A DNA stretch of 42,821 nucleotides from Lachnospiraceae bacterium (GCA_024698555.1 JAILRI010000151.1:1-42821), one strand, 5' to 3'. Shown: positions 1 to 10,228, numbered from the stretch's first letter. Made by a program: numbers and translations. The notes: generated from the letters alone by a model not told the origin.

Positions 1-1
1 A

Positions 2-541
2 CAGGAGAGGGGCCTGCGTTCCGGGACGCTGAATGTTCCGGGGATAGTGGGAATGGGCGTTGCGGCCCGGCTGGCCATGGAACGCATGGAACAGGATCAT
101 GCTCATATTACGGAACTCAGAGCCCTTATGATAGAGGAACTAAAGAAAAACGGCTGTGAGTTTGTGCTTAATGCCGGGGACGAAAAAGAGTGCAGGGCTA
201 ACCCGGCCGGTAACAACGCTGATATGTATATGCGCGGCAATACAGCCGGAATAACTGTGCCGCAAATACTGAATATCGGATTTAAGGGAATAGAAGGCTC
301 ATCGCTGCTCATAGAGCTGGATATGAAAGGCATAATATGCTCTACGGGCTCAGCCTGCGCAGCGTCATCCGCGGAACCGTCCCACGTGCTTACTGCAGCC
401 GGGATCGATAAAGAACTCATAAGAGGGTCTCTCAGGCTGAGCTTTTCAAGGTACAATACCGCTGATGAGGTAGCAGAGGCTGCATCGGTCATCGCGAAGA
501 GTGTTGAAAGACTTAAAAAACTGAATGGATACGAATTATGA
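2..541 (+). CDS. Cysteine desulfurase (NifS/IscS family), C-terminal part, truncated by window start
   Basis: Frame open from base 2 (QERGLRSGTLNVPGIVGMGVAARL...); CSTGSACAASSAEPSHVL matches the catalytic-Cys loop of class V aminotransferase-fold desulfurases; RGSLRLSFSRYNTADEV tail. Confidence 0.93.
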   Translation, partial: QERGLRSGTLNVPGIVGMGVAARLAMERMEQDHAHITELRALMIEELKKNGCEFVLNAGDEKECRANPAGNNADMYMRGNTAGITVPQILNIGFKGIEGSSLLIELDMKGIICSTGSACAASSAEPSHVLTAAGIDKELIRGSLRLSFSRYNTADEVAEAASVIAKSVERLKKLNGYEL

Positions 542-1383
542 TAGAGTATGACTGCCACGTACACAGCTCATTTTCGAGCGATTCAAAGACAGAGCCCGAA
601 AAACAGGTTCAGAAAGCCATTGAGCTTGGGATGAAGGGAATATGCTTTACCGATCATATGGATTATGAGTTTCCGAACGAGGAACGATCGGGATTAAGCT
701 TTATATTTGATCCGGATGAGTATTTTAAGGCCATGATACCGCTTAAAAACAGCTACAGTGACCGGATCGGGATCAACATCGGCGTGGAGATAGGCTTAAG
801 AAACGAGGAAGAATGCCGGGAACGCGTAAAAAGCGATTACGAAAAGCTGACCGGAGCATATGGATTTGATTTTGTCATCGGATCAACCCATTGTCTGGAA
901 TTTACGGATCCTTACTATGAAGACCCCTATTGGACCGGGAAAAGTGTCAGTGAGGGAATAAGGACATATTTGGAAGCAGTGCTTTATAATGCCCGTAAAT
1001 ATGATTTTGACAGTCTCGGTCATCTGGACTATCTGGTAAGGTATGTTCCCGAAAGCAAAGGCTGGAATATCAGTGATTACAGACCTTCCGATCATTTTGA
1101 CATCATAGATGAGATACTGAAGGAGCTTATAGATTCAGGCAGGGCGCTGGAAGTCAATTCGGCGGGGTTAAAATACGGACTGGGCTTTGCCCACCCGCAG
1201 CCCGGGATCCTGTCCAGATACCGCGAGCTGGGCGGAGAATTGATAACCATCGGTTCCGACGGACACAAACCGGAACATATCTGCTACGCGTTCGGGGATG
1301 TGGCAGAAATATTGAAGGGACTTGGTTTCAGATATTACACCGTATATAAAGCACGACATCCCGAAATGATAAAGATCCGGTAA
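538..1383 (+). CDS. PHP-domain phosphatase, histidinol-phosphatase (HisJ/HisK) family
   Basis: DCHVHSSFSSDS N-terminus, FTDHMD, IGSTHCLEF, LGHLDYLVRY, ITIGSDGHKPEHI metal-binding motifs; ATGA overlap with upstream gene. Confidence 0.88.
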   Translation: MIEYDCHVHSSFSSDSKTEPEKQVQKAIELGMKGICFTDHMDYEFPNEERSGLSFIFDPDEYFKAMIPLKNSYSDRIGINIGVEIGLRNEEECRERVKSDYEKLTGAYGFDFVIGSTHCLEFTDPYYEDPYWTGKSVSEGIRTYLEAVLYNARKYDFDSLGHLDYLVRYVPESKGWNISDYRPSDHFDIIDEILKELIDSGRALEVNSAGLKYGLGFAHPQPGILSRYRELGGELITIGSDGHKPEHICYAFGDVAEILKGLGFRYYTVYKARHPEMIKIR

Positions 1384-1407
1384 CATCATTATATACATGG
1401 AGGCAAA

Positions 1408-3183
1408 ATGGCATTCGATGGAAGCATGGTGGCGGCTGTCACATGCGAGTTAAATAAAACACTGGCCGGCGGGCGCATTTCCAAGATACAGCAGCCTGAG
1501 TCCGATGAGCTGGTGATCACGGTTCATAAGGACGGGAACTATAAGCTGCTGCTGTCAGCGAACGCGAGCCTTCCCCTGGTCTATCTGACCCGGGAAACAT
1601 ATGTGTCGCCCCTGGTGTCTCCCGCGTTCTGCATGCTGCTGCGAAAGCATGTGGGAAGCGCGAGGATCACCGAAATATATCAGCCGGAATTTGAAAGGAT
1701 CATCATTTTCAGGCTGGAACATCTCGATGAAATGGGGGATGAAGCAGTCAAGCTTTTGATCATCGAGCTCATGGGAAAGCACAGCAACATCATTTTCTGT
1801 GATGATAAGATGACTATCCTGGACAGCATCAAAAGAGTGCCTGCTTCAGTGAGTTCCGTAAGAGAGGTGCTTCCGGGACGTCCTTATTTTATCACGAAGA
1901 CTGTTGAGAAGGCAGATCCGCTGAAGCTTAACGCCGCTTCGTTCCGTGAAAAGATACTGGGCTGCCCTAAGCCTTTATATGAAGCGATTTATACGCAGAT
2001 AACGGGCATAGCCCCGATGACCGCGAACGAGATATGTTTTCTGGCAGGAGTAAATCCTGACCTTCCGGCATGTTCGTTTCAGGAAGATACGGATGTGGCC
2101 GGACATATTTATGCCGCGTTTTCCGGATATTTTGAAAAAGTGACCTCAGGCCTTGAAAAGCCGGTGATCCTGTATAAGAACGGTGTTCCTTTTGATTTTG
2201 CGGCAGTGAGACCCCTAAGCATTTCAGGCGGCGAATATACGGCAGAAAGCTTTGATTCACCCAGCGAGATGCTTGAAACCTATTATGCCTCGAAAGATGA
2301 GATCACACGCATCAGGCAGAAATCGTCCGATCTGTCGAAGGTACTTTCAAACGCGATAGCAAGGACTGTCAAGAAGCTCGAACTTCAGCAAAGGCAGCTT
2401 AAGGACACTGAAAAACGTGATAAATTCAAGGTTTACGGAGAACTGCTCACGGCGTTCGGATATAATGTTCCGGAAGGTTCAAGAGAAACGATACTGAACA
2501 ATTATTATACCGGCGAGGATATAAAGATACCTTTAGATCCCGACATTTCGCCTATTGAAAATGCCAAGGTCTATTTTGCCAGGTATTCAAAGCTGAAACG
2601 TACATTTGAGGCCGTATCCGCACAGCTTGAAGCAACACGGGAGGAGCTTGAGCATCTCGAATCTGTCAGGTTGTATCTCGACATGGCCAGAAGTGTGGAT
2701 GAGCTGAGCGTTTTACGTGACGAACTTGCTCAGGCAGGATACATAAAAAAGAACACAGCGGCCAAAAACGGCAAGGGCAAAGCTCCGGGCAAGAATTCCC
2801 CGAAATCGCTGAAACCCTATCATTATGTGACTGAAGACGGGTTTCATCTGTATGTCGGAAGGAATAACTATCAAAATGACGAGATCACTTTTAAACTTGC
2901 CGGTAATTCAGACTGGTGGTTCCATGTAAAAGGTAATCCTGGTTCGCATGTGATACTGAAGACCGAAGGCAGAGAGGTTCCCGACAGCGTATTTGAGACA
3001 GCCGCAGCTCTTGCGGCCTACCATTCCAAGGTATCGGGGGATGAAAAGACAGAGGTCGATTACCTCGAACGCCGGAATGTCAAAAAGCCAAACGGCGCAA
3101 AACCGGGTTATGTGGTTTATTATACCAATTATTCGATGGTGGCTTCTCCCGGCATAAAGGGACTGACCAGGCTCGACAGCTGA
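1408..3183 (+). CDS. NFACT family protein (RqcH / fibronectin-binding-like)
   Basis: MAFDGSMVAAVTCELNKTLAGGRISKIQQP N-terminus; YVGRNNYQNDEITFKLA...DWWFHVKGNPGSHVIL NFACT-R domain. Confidence 0.93.
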   Translation: MAFDGSMVAAVTCELNKTLAGGRISKIQQPESDELVITVHKDGNYKLLLSANASLPLVYLTRETYVSPLVSPAFCMLLRKHVGSARITEIYQPEFERIIIFRLEHLDEMGDEAVKLLIIELMGKHSNIIFCDDKMTILDSIKRVPASVSSVREVLPGRPYFITKTVEKADPLKLNAASFREKILGCPKPLYEAIYTQITGIAPMTANEICFLAGVNPDLPACSFQEDTDVAGHIYAAFSGYFEKVTSGLEKPVILYKNGVPFDFAAVRPLSISGGEYTAESFDSPSEMLETYYASKDEITRIRQKSSDLSKVLSNAIARTVKKLELQQRQLKDTEKRDKFKVYGELLTAFGYNVPEGSRETILNNYYTGEDIKIPLDPDISPIENAKVYFARYSKLKRTFEAVSAQLEATREELEHLESVRLYLDMARSVDELSVLRDELAQAGYIKKNTAAKNGKGKAPGKNSPKSLKPYHYVTEDGFHLYVGRNNYQNDEITFKLAGNSDWWFHVKGNPGSHVILKTEGREVPDSVFETAAALAAYHSKVSGDEKTEVDYLERRNVKKPNGAKPGYVVYYTNYSMVASPGIKGLTRLDS

Positions 3184-3219
3184 AATTATTTGAGTCAGGC
3201 CGGTCAAGGAGGTTAAGTA

Positions 3220-5313
3220 ATGATATACCGTATGAAATCGGGAAATCCGATAGATACAGAAGCAGTAGTGAACACGGAAGATATTGAGCAGATAACGGAG
3301 CTGGAGTTTATCGATAAACTCGGCAGCTTCGGAGGCTCCTACTATACGGATAAACCGGATATTTCCGAGGGACGCTTCGCGCTTGAGCTGAGCTACAGGA
3401 TGAATGAGAAGACCGCTTTTTTCGGTCTGGGGGAATCCATGCGCGGTATCAACAAGCGCGGGTACAAGTATATATCGGAGAATACGGATGAACCGCGTCA
3501 GGTTGAGGATAAATACTCCCTGTACGGTGCCCATAATTTTCTGGTGGTAAAGGATGAAGAGGAATTCGGACTCTTTATTGATTATCCCGGGAGAGTGGAA
3601 TTTGATCTGGGATTTGAAACGAGAGATCTGATGACGGTCAGGATACCCACAAAGGATGTATATATATATCTTATCTCGGGAAAGGATCTGGCCCAGATCA
3701 CAAAGCAGTTCAGGCATATTATCGGTATGAGCTATATCCCGCCGTTGTGGGGATTCGGATACGGACAGTCCAGATTCGGATACAAAACCGCCGACGATAT
3801 CCGCGAGGTGGTCAATAAATACAGGAGCGCGGGAATTCCTCTCGATATGGTCTATATGGATATAGACTATATGCAGGATTATAAGGATTTTACGATCAAC
3901 AGGACCCGTTTTCCCAATTTTGAAGATTTTGTGGAGGAGATGAAGGAACAGGGGGTCCGTCTGATACCTATCATGGATGCTGCCATCGCTCATGATGACA
4001 GGATGAAGATCTTTGAGGAAGGCAGGAATAAAGGGTATTTCTGTACCAATGAATCCTCGGGAATATTTGAAGCAGGTGTATGGCCCGGCTGGACGGCATA
4101 TCCCGACTTTCTGCGTCCGGAGGTAAGGACGTGGTTTGGCGAGCTTTACAGGGATTTTACGGATTGCGGGATAGAAGGCTTCTGGAACGATATGAACGAA
4201 CCGGCTCTGTTCTATACTGAGTCGAACTATAAAGAAACTCTTGCCGCTTTTGAAGAACTGGCTTCGAAAAACTCCGATCCGACGCCGGGAGAGCTTCTTG
4301 AGCTGGCCGGCCGTATCAACGGATGGAACGGTCATGACCAGTATGCCCATTTCTTCCATGTGGTGGACGGCAAGAAGATCAGACATGACCGGGTACATAA
4401 CCTGTATGGCTACAATATGCTGCGGGCTACCTCGGAGGGACTGGAAAACCAGCTTTCGGGAGCGCGTCCGCTTCTGTTCGGCAGATCTTCATATATAGGC
4501 GCGCATCGTTACGCGGGAATATGGACGGGAGACAACTGTTCCTGGTGGTCGCATCTGTTGCTCAATATCCGTCAGATGCCGGGGTTAAATATGTGCGGTT
4601 TCCTGTTTTCCGGTGCGGATACCGGCGGATTCGGCGCCGAGGTCACGGAGGACCTGCTGCTGAGGTGGACTGCGTTTTCCATCTTTACTCCGCTGTTTAG
4701 AAATCATTCAACATGTGACGTGAGAAAACAGGAGTGTTACCGTTTCGGTGATATAAAGGCATTCAGGGAGATCATAGCACTGCGTTACAGGCTGATCCCT
4801 TATCTGTACAGCGAGTTCTTAAAAGCGGCTCACAATGATGAATGCTACCTGCGGGCTCTGGCTTTTGACTATGAGGATGACGACGACGCGGTAGAAACGG
4901 AAGACCAGCTGCTGCTTGGCGAAGGTCTGATGCTGGCTCCCGTATATATGCAGAACACGGAAGGAAGGCATGTATATCTGCCCGAAAGGATGCTCATGAT
5001 CAGGTTTAATACGGCTTCAGAATATGAAACTGCAGTTTATGAAGCCGGGCATCATTACATAAAGATCGGACTAGAACAGGTGGTGATCTTCCTTCGGGAG
5101 AGTCATATACTGCCCCTTGCTTCACCGCAGGTCTGCACCGCGGATATGAAGCATTATATCGAATACGGACACAAGGGCGAGCTTGAGGCTGATGATTTTG
5201 AGATCATAGCCTTCCCGGATCCCGCGGATGGACCAAAGCAGTACTACGAGTACAAAATGTGGTGCGAAAACGCCGACAGGGAGCCGGTGGAAAATAAGAT
5301 CGTCAGGGAATAG
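3220..5313 (+). CDS. Glycoside hydrolase family 31 (alpha-glucosidase-like)
   Basis: PPLWGFGYGQSRFGY, GIPLDMVYMDIDYM, GFWNDMNEPALF (nucleophile motif), WTGDNCSWWSHL, GADTGGF. No signal peptide seen. Confidence 0.92.
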   Translation: MIYRMKSGNPIDTEAVVNTEDIEQITELEFIDKLGSFGGSYYTDKPDISEGRFALELSYRMNEKTAFFGLGESMRGINKRGYKYISENTDEPRQVEDKYSLYGAHNFLVVKDEEEFGLFIDYPGRVEFDLGFETRDLMTVRIPTKDVYIYLISGKDLAQITKQFRHIIGMSYIPPLWGFGYGQSRFGYKTADDIREVVNKYRSAGIPLDMVYMDIDYMQDYKDFTINRTRFPNFEDFVEEMKEQGVRLIPIMDAAIAHDDRMKIFEEGRNKGYFCTNESSGIFEAGVWPGWTAYPDFLRPEVRTWFGELYRDFTDCGIEGFWNDMNEPALFYTESNYKETLAAFEELASKNSDPTPGELLELAGRINGWNGHDQYAHFFHVVDGKKIRHDRVHNLYGYNMLRATSEGLENQLSGARPLLFGRSSYIGAHRYAGIWTGDNCSWWSHLLLNIRQMPGLNMCGFLFSGADTGGFGAEVTEDLLLRWTAFSIFTPLFRNHSTCDVRKQECYRFGDIKAFREIIALRYRLIPYLYSEFLKAAHNDECYLRALAFDYEDDDDAVETEDQLLLGEGLMLAPVYMQNTEGRHVYLPERMLMIRFNTASEYETAVYEAGHHYIKIGLEQVVIFLRESHILPLASPQVCTADMKHYIEYGHKGELEADDFEIIAFPDPADGPKQYYEYKMWCENADREPVENKIVRE

Positions 5314-5331
5314 AATCAGGAGGAAGTTAAA

Positions 5332-6213
5332 TTGCTGCAGAAATTGGAAAGAAAACTGGGAAAGTACGCCATCAGAAATCTGATGCTGTATGTGATCGTG
5401 GTATACGCGGCAGGATATATCGTGTCCATGATCAACCCTGATTTTTACTATGAGTGGCTGATGCTCGACATAGATAAGCTGCTGCACGGACAGGTCTGGA
5501 GGCTGGTGACTTTTCTCATACAGCCTATAGAGGACAGTTTCCTGTTCCTGCTGCTCATGCTGTGGGTATATTATTCGATAGGCAACACGCTTGAAAGAGT
5601 CTGGGGGACCTTCTTTTTCAACGTATATTATTTCATGGGCGTGATCTTTAATATCCTGGCTGTGATCGTGATTTATATCATGACCCGTATATGGGTCGGA
5701 TACGGATTGAGCTATCCGGTAACACTGTATTATCTGAATCTGTCCATGCTGCTCGCCTTTGCCGTGACGTTTCCTGAGGTCAGATTCTACCTGATGTTTA
5801 TCATTCCCTTCAAGGCCAAATATCTGTCCATACTGTACGCGGTCATACTTACTTACAGTGTGATCCGGGGATTTATGGGAGGCGTGCTTTCGGGCTGCAT
5901 AGTTACGATATCGATCCTGTTCTCCCTGGCCAATTTCTTCATTTACTTTGCCATGATGAAGGGTGTACGCATAAGAAGCCCTAAGGAGATCAAGCGGCGT
6001 ATGGAGTTTAAGAACTCCTACATGGAGGGAACCCGGGCCAATCTGCACAGACCGCCTGTCGGATCACACGGTTCCATAACCAGGCATAAGTGCGCGGTAT
6101 GCGGGCGCAGCGAGCTTGACGGCGATAACCTGCAGTTCAGATTCTGCTCAAAATGCAACGGCAATTATGAATACTGCCAGGATCATCTGTTTACGCATGT
6201 ACACATACAGTGA
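5332..6213 (+). CDS. Rhomboid-like membrane protein with C-terminal Cys-rich (zinc-ribbon-like) tail
   Basis: TTG start; HGQVWRLVTFLI and NTLERVWG rhomboid-like motifs, several TM helices, tail CAVCGRSELDGDNLQFRFCSKCNGNYEYC. GxSG catalytic motif not seen. Confidence 0.7.
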   Translation: MLQKLERKLGKYAIRNLMLYVIVVYAAGYIVSMINPDFYYEWLMLDIDKLLHGQVWRLVTFLIQPIEDSFLFLLLMLWVYYSIGNTLERVWGTFFFNVYYFMGVIFNILAVIVIYIMTRIWVGYGLSYPVTLYYLNLSMLLAFAVTFPEVRFYLMFIIPFKAKYLSILYAVILTYSVIRGFMGGVLSGCIVTISILFSLANFFIYFAMMKGVRIRSPKEIKRRMEFKNSYMEGTRANLHRPPVGSHGSITRHKCAVCGRSELDGDNLQFRFCSKCNGNYEYCQDHLFTHVHIQ

Positions 6214-6257
6214 CCGGTTTACTTTTTTTCAGTGTTTCCTTAGGAAAGATTTACAGG

Positions 6258-7316
6258 ATGTTTATTAAAGACGTAAAGCTTATTCTGCATGAACGCAGGA
6301 TGATGATAGTTCTGGCGCTGACAGCGGCAGTGCTGATCATGGGAGCATGTTTTGCCAAGCCTTACATGGCCGGCGTAAAGGTCAGGTTCGGAGTGGCCGA
6401 TCTGGATGATTCCGAGTATTCCAGGCTTCTGATCGCTTATTTTGAACAAAGCGAGAGCTTCAGCTCCTATGTGGAGCTGGTTGCGGGGACTGAGGAAGAG
6501 CTGGCCGCCAGCTTCAAAAACCGTGATATAGATCTGTATCTGGTGATTCCAAAGGATTTCGCGGCGAAGCTCATGAACATCGATAATGTGCCGATAAGGG
6601 CTGTGATCGACAGCTCGGATAAGACCAAAGCTGTTCTTTACAAGAACCTGCTGGAAGCCTACGGCAATTATATCAGCGCAGTGGAAGTGAACGCCCAGGC
6701 AGTGTATGATCTGATGGGCGAAGAAGGGTATGACACAGATACGCGTTCAAAGGTCAACTACAGTCTGTCTTATGATCTGATCTTTACAGCGCTTGGGAAG
6801 GATGAGTTCTTTAAGCGTAAAGAGAGCGAACGTATAAAAGGCGTGGATCTGGTCAATTATTACGTTTATTCGCTGCTAGGACTGATCATCATGTATACCG
6901 GCATGATAGCGGGACTTGACTTTCTGATCGAAAGGAAGAGTCTGGCAGGCGCGCGGCTGAAAGCATTGGGGTACGGGGCATTTTGCAGATACCTTTCCAA
7001 ACTGGCCGCATTTTTATGTATTGGGGGAACGGCGCTTCTGATACTGCTTCTATGTATAAACGCAGGCGGAAAAATGCATTTTGACGCCGGTTCGATATTT
7101 GTTGTGATACTCTCGCTTGGGCTTGCATGCGCGTTTTTTATGGCGATATCTTTTGCCGGAATGTCAACCGGCGGATATATCACATTTTCAAATATGCTGA
7201 TACTTATGCTGACCATTGTGGGCGGCGGGATCATACCGATCATGTACCTGCCCGAAGCCATGTCAAGGGTAGCGATGTTTACCCCTTTGTACAGGTTTAT
7301 CAGGGCTATGCTATAG
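6258..7316 (+). CDS. ABC-2 type permease-like membrane protein
   Basis: Start chosen at internal ATG (MFIKDVKLILHERRMMIVLALTAAVL); N-terminal TM, extracytoplasmic domain, C-terminal TM bundle ending IIPIMYLPEAMSRVAMFTPLYRFIRAML, as in ABC2_membrane_3 proteins. Confidence 0.75.
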   Translation: MFIKDVKLILHERRMMIVLALTAAVLIMGACFAKPYMAGVKVRFGVADLDDSEYSRLLIAYFEQSESFSSYVELVAGTEEELAASFKNRDIDLYLVIPKDFAAKLMNIDNVPIRAVIDSSDKTKAVLYKNLLEAYGNYISAVEVNAQAVYDLMGEEGYDTDTRSKVNYSLSYDLIFTALGKDEFFKRKESERIKGVDLVNYYVYSLLGLIIMYTGMIAGLDFLIERKSLAGARLKALGYGAFCRYLSKLAAFLCIGGTALLILLLCINAGGKMHFDAGSIFVVILSLGLACAFFMAISFAGMSTGGYITFSNMLILMLTIVGGGIIPIMYLPEAMSRVAMFTPLYRFIRAML

Positions 7317-7334
7317 AGGTTTTTAATCAAAATC

Positions 7335-8411
7335 ATGAACAGTTATTTACTGAGGATCAAGCTTTTTATGCGAGACCGGACAGCGGTTATCTGCATGTGC
7401 CTGACTGTTCTGGTACTGCTGTTTGTGCTCGGGGCGCTTAACATACATGCTTCTGAGATGTCAGCGCTTCCTGTCGGGCTGGTGGCGGATGGGCAGGCTG
7501 ATTTAAATTCTTCTGTCGCCGGAACTATTTCGGACAGGATCAGATCAAATGAAGCGCTTCACGTATACAGCGGAAGTCTTGATGAGCTTAAAGATATGCT
7601 TGCGGACGGATATATTTACTGTATAATAGAACTCGGCCCCGGACTGGAGGAAACAGTCCGCCGCGGCGAATACAAGGGTATTATGACCATGTATTCGGCC
7701 AAAGACAGTCCCGTAGCCGCCCTGATCGGGGATATTGCCGCAGGCTGCGCGATGGATGCGGTATGCATGTATAAAGCATACAACACCTATTCCGTCCTTG
7801 AAAGCGCAGGGGAAAAGGAACATGCGGATCTTGCCGGTTACAGCGCCAGACTGGAGACCATGAAACGGGACGGCGGCTATGATTTTGTGTTTGATACGGA
7901 ATATATCGATACCGGCAAAAAAGTTGAAAATGAAATAACGAACGCGCTTATCTACAGACAGGTGATCGCCGGGCTTATAGCGATGCTTTTGGCACTTACG
8001 GCTTTCAGCGCGTGCAATCCGATAACCAGAGAATATGCTGCCGGGATCAGAGGAAGACTTTCGATATCCGCAAAGGGCAGCGTCTTACTCTGTATCGGTG
8101 AGGCGGCGGGGCTTTTTACCTGCTGCATGCCGGCGGCGATACTGGCCGGATTGCTTTCAGGAAGAAGCATAAAGGCAGTACTTTCCATGATCCTGCTCAA
8201 TACGGTCCTTTTGGCTGTTGCTGTTGCAGGCAGCTACCTGCTGGCACTTGTGCTTAAAAATGTCATGGCTTATCAGGTGGCGGGAACGATACTGATCATT
8301 ACTCTTTCGACAGCCGGTTTCATAAGCATTTTCGAAGGACTGACCGGAGGGAATTTATTTATACATACGCCTGTAGCGGCTTTTATCAGGTGTTATACGG
8401 AATTTTTATAA
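7335..8411 (+). CDS. ABC-2 type permease-like membrane protein, second copy
   Basis: Same architecture as the preceding gene (N-terminal TM, large extracellular domain, C-terminal TM bundle). Confidence 0.72.
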   Translation: MNSYLLRIKLFMRDRTAVICMCLTVLVLLFVLGALNIHASEMSALPVGLVADGQADLNSSVAGTISDRIRSNEALHVYSGSLDELKDMLADGYIYCIIELGPGLEETVRRGEYKGIMTMYSAKDSPVAALIGDIAAGCAMDAVCMYKAYNTYSVLESAGEKEHADLAGYSARLETMKRDGGYDFVFDTEYIDTGKKVENEITNALIYRQVIAGLIAMLLALTAFSACNPITREYAAGIRGRLSISAKGSVLLCIGEAAGLFTCCMPAAILAGLLSGRSIKAVLSMILLNTVLLAVAVAGSYLLALVLKNVMAYQVAGTILIITLSTAGFISIFEGLTGGNLFIHTPVAAFIRCYTEFL

Positions 8412-8529
8412 GATCATGAGTAACTGTTCATCCTTCGTGAGCAAAATAGACTTCTTTGCCAAACCGGTCTGTTTTTGCGAGTTGTGGACTTAAGGGCTGA
8501 ATAGTCATGAGTTGGGAGGAAGCTTTGAA

Positions 8530-9882
8530 ATGACCACAATAGATAACCTTATACTCGACGCATGCGGCAAATACCTTCTGATAGGCGGTATGCATGTATG
8601 CGCGTATTACTATATGCTGGCCGAGTGTGACAATGATATCGGCTTTGACCGGATCGAAAGGCTTGAAGCCAATAACCGTGTTTTGAGCGAACTGATAAAT
8701 GACGTGTTTTCGGGGAACACCGATCTGGACGATCTTAAGGAAAGAGCTGTTGAGCTTAGAAAAGACGTTAAAGAAAGCATGCATGACATAGTCGCGTATA
8801 TCGATAACGCGCATCTGCTCGAATATATACTGCTAAGGACCAAAACCGGTGACGGCAGACCGTTAAAGGAGATCAATGATGATGCCGTAGCCAGAGATAT
8901 ACTTACCGCGATCTTTAAAAGCGATTCGAATGCCGTGATCAATGACAACATAAGAAAAGTCGTTTCACAGCTTCCGGTCAGGATGACTAAGGACAAGTAT
9001 AGAGATGTACTGAGAAACGAGCTTAAGTCGTATATCGGCCAGCCGAAGCCCAATATCGACAGGGTGATGTATATGATCAGGAGCAGTGCCGGTATAAGCG
9101 GGTATCCCAAATATGTTATCGATGATTTTGAAGAGGATTACAGGAAACTTCAAAAATACACCGAACCCGGAATTTCCGAGAGCGATAAGGATTACGCCTG
9201 CGCCCAGATAAATGATCTGATAGAATATATGGGTGATTTCAGGGACGGTGTTGAGTTGCAGATGAAGGTCATCGATTATCTGCTGGTATACCTGATGAAC
9301 TATGAAGAGGCCGATCCGGAGTATATTGACAGCGTTCTCGATCTTAAGGAGATCATCGATGCCTCGGAGGATGTTTTTAAATATGGAGCGCCCGAACAGA
9401 TGCCGGCTTCGGTAATGAAGAGCTTTGACGAGCTGGCAGGCCGCGCGGAGGCCGAGTACGGGTATCTGGAAAAAGTGATCTCAAAGATCGCGAAGGAACA
9501 GCAGAAAGAAAGGACCCTGTCTGACGGGATCATTTATGATGACAGGTTTTTTATGGAGAGATTTGCCATCTGTGACAAGCTTCTTTCCGGTTCCGCGTTT
9601 GCGGATATAGATGTTGAAAAGGATCAGGATACTTCGCCGCTTACCGAGGAAGAATTCGATAGAATGATCGATGGTTTTATGTCTGATCTGAATAAAGCCG
9701 GAGCATCGGATTCCAAAGCAATGCTCAGGGCAAGAATGGCTTCAACATTTACCTGTATCCCGCCTTTCTTCAGCAACAGGACCGAAGTCATGCATTATGT
9801 TCTGGATTCGCTCAAAGGCTGCAGGGACATATATGAGAAAACAGCGTCTGTCGAGCAGGTAAAGAGTTTTCTGGAAGAGTGA
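8530..9882 (+). CDS. Hypothetical protein, acidic, helical
   Basis: Long ORF in good codon style; likely start MTTIDNLILDACGKYLL; no recognised family. Confidence 0.75.
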   Translation: MTTIDNLILDACGKYLLIGGMHVCAYYYMLAECDNDIGFDRIERLEANNRVLSELINDVFSGNTDLDDLKERAVELRKDVKESMHDIVAYIDNAHLLEYILLRTKTGDGRPLKEINDDAVARDILTAIFKSDSNAVINDNIRKVVSQLPVRMTKDKYRDVLRNELKSYIGQPKPNIDRVMYMIRSSAGISGYPKYVIDDFEEDYRKLQKYTEPGISESDKDYACAQINDLIEYMGDFRDGVELQMKVIDYLLVYLMNYEEADPEYIDSVLDLKEIIDASEDVFKYGAPEQMPASVMKSFDELAGRAEAEYGYLEKVISKIAKEQQKERTLSDGIIYDDRFFMERFAICDKLLSGSAFADIDVEKDQDTSPLTEEEFDRMIDGFMSDLNKAGASDSKAMLRARMASTFTCIPPFFSNRTEVMHYVLDSLKGCRDIYEKTASVEQVKSFLEE

Positions 9883-9898
9883 TTTTAAGGGGGAGAGC

Positions 9899-10228
9899 AT
9901 GATTACCTGGGACGATCATGTAAAATTTACCAGAGCGATGAAAAACAAGTTCGGAAGGGTAAAGCGCAAGCTGCGCTGGCACAGGCTGAGCGTAGCTAAG
10001 TATTACTGCGTAACATTTCCGACGAATCCCGAGAATAAGCTGGATATATACAATATGGGTGAGCTGTTCTTCAAAAGATATGAGGATTCGGAGGACGAGC
10101 TGCATATAGTGGGTCTGGCCGAAAGCCGGGATGCTGCCATACATCTGGCGGCAGATATAGTCGCTGAGGTATATGACAGGACCGACGGATTTGATATCAG
10201 GAGATATTTTAAAGAGTTCGCTGAATAA
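9899..10228 (+). CDS. Hypothetical protein
   Basis: ORF immediately downstream with RBS-like gggggagagc; no recognised family. Confidence 0.7.
   Translation: MITWDDHVKFTRAMKNKFGRVKRKLRWHRLSVAKYYCVTFPTNPENKLDIYNMGELFFKRYEDSEDELHIVGLAESRDAAIHLAADIVAEVYDRTDGFDIRRYFKEFAE

Noticed and set aside
2908-4398. 496-aa minus-strand ORF opposite NFACT/GH31 genes
   Set aside because: Overlaps two well-supported + strand genes with conserved motifs; the reverse product has no recognisable domain and looks like a codon-bias shadow.
5122-6048. 308-aa minus-strand ORF
   Set aside because: Antisense to the rhomboid-like gene; His/Gln-rich translation typical of reading anti-codons of a membrane protein.
7335-8432. 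atgaacagtta / taactgttcat inverted 11-mers flanking the second permease gene
   Set aside because: Only 11 nt, no extended similarity or other mobile-element signature; expected by chance at this scale.
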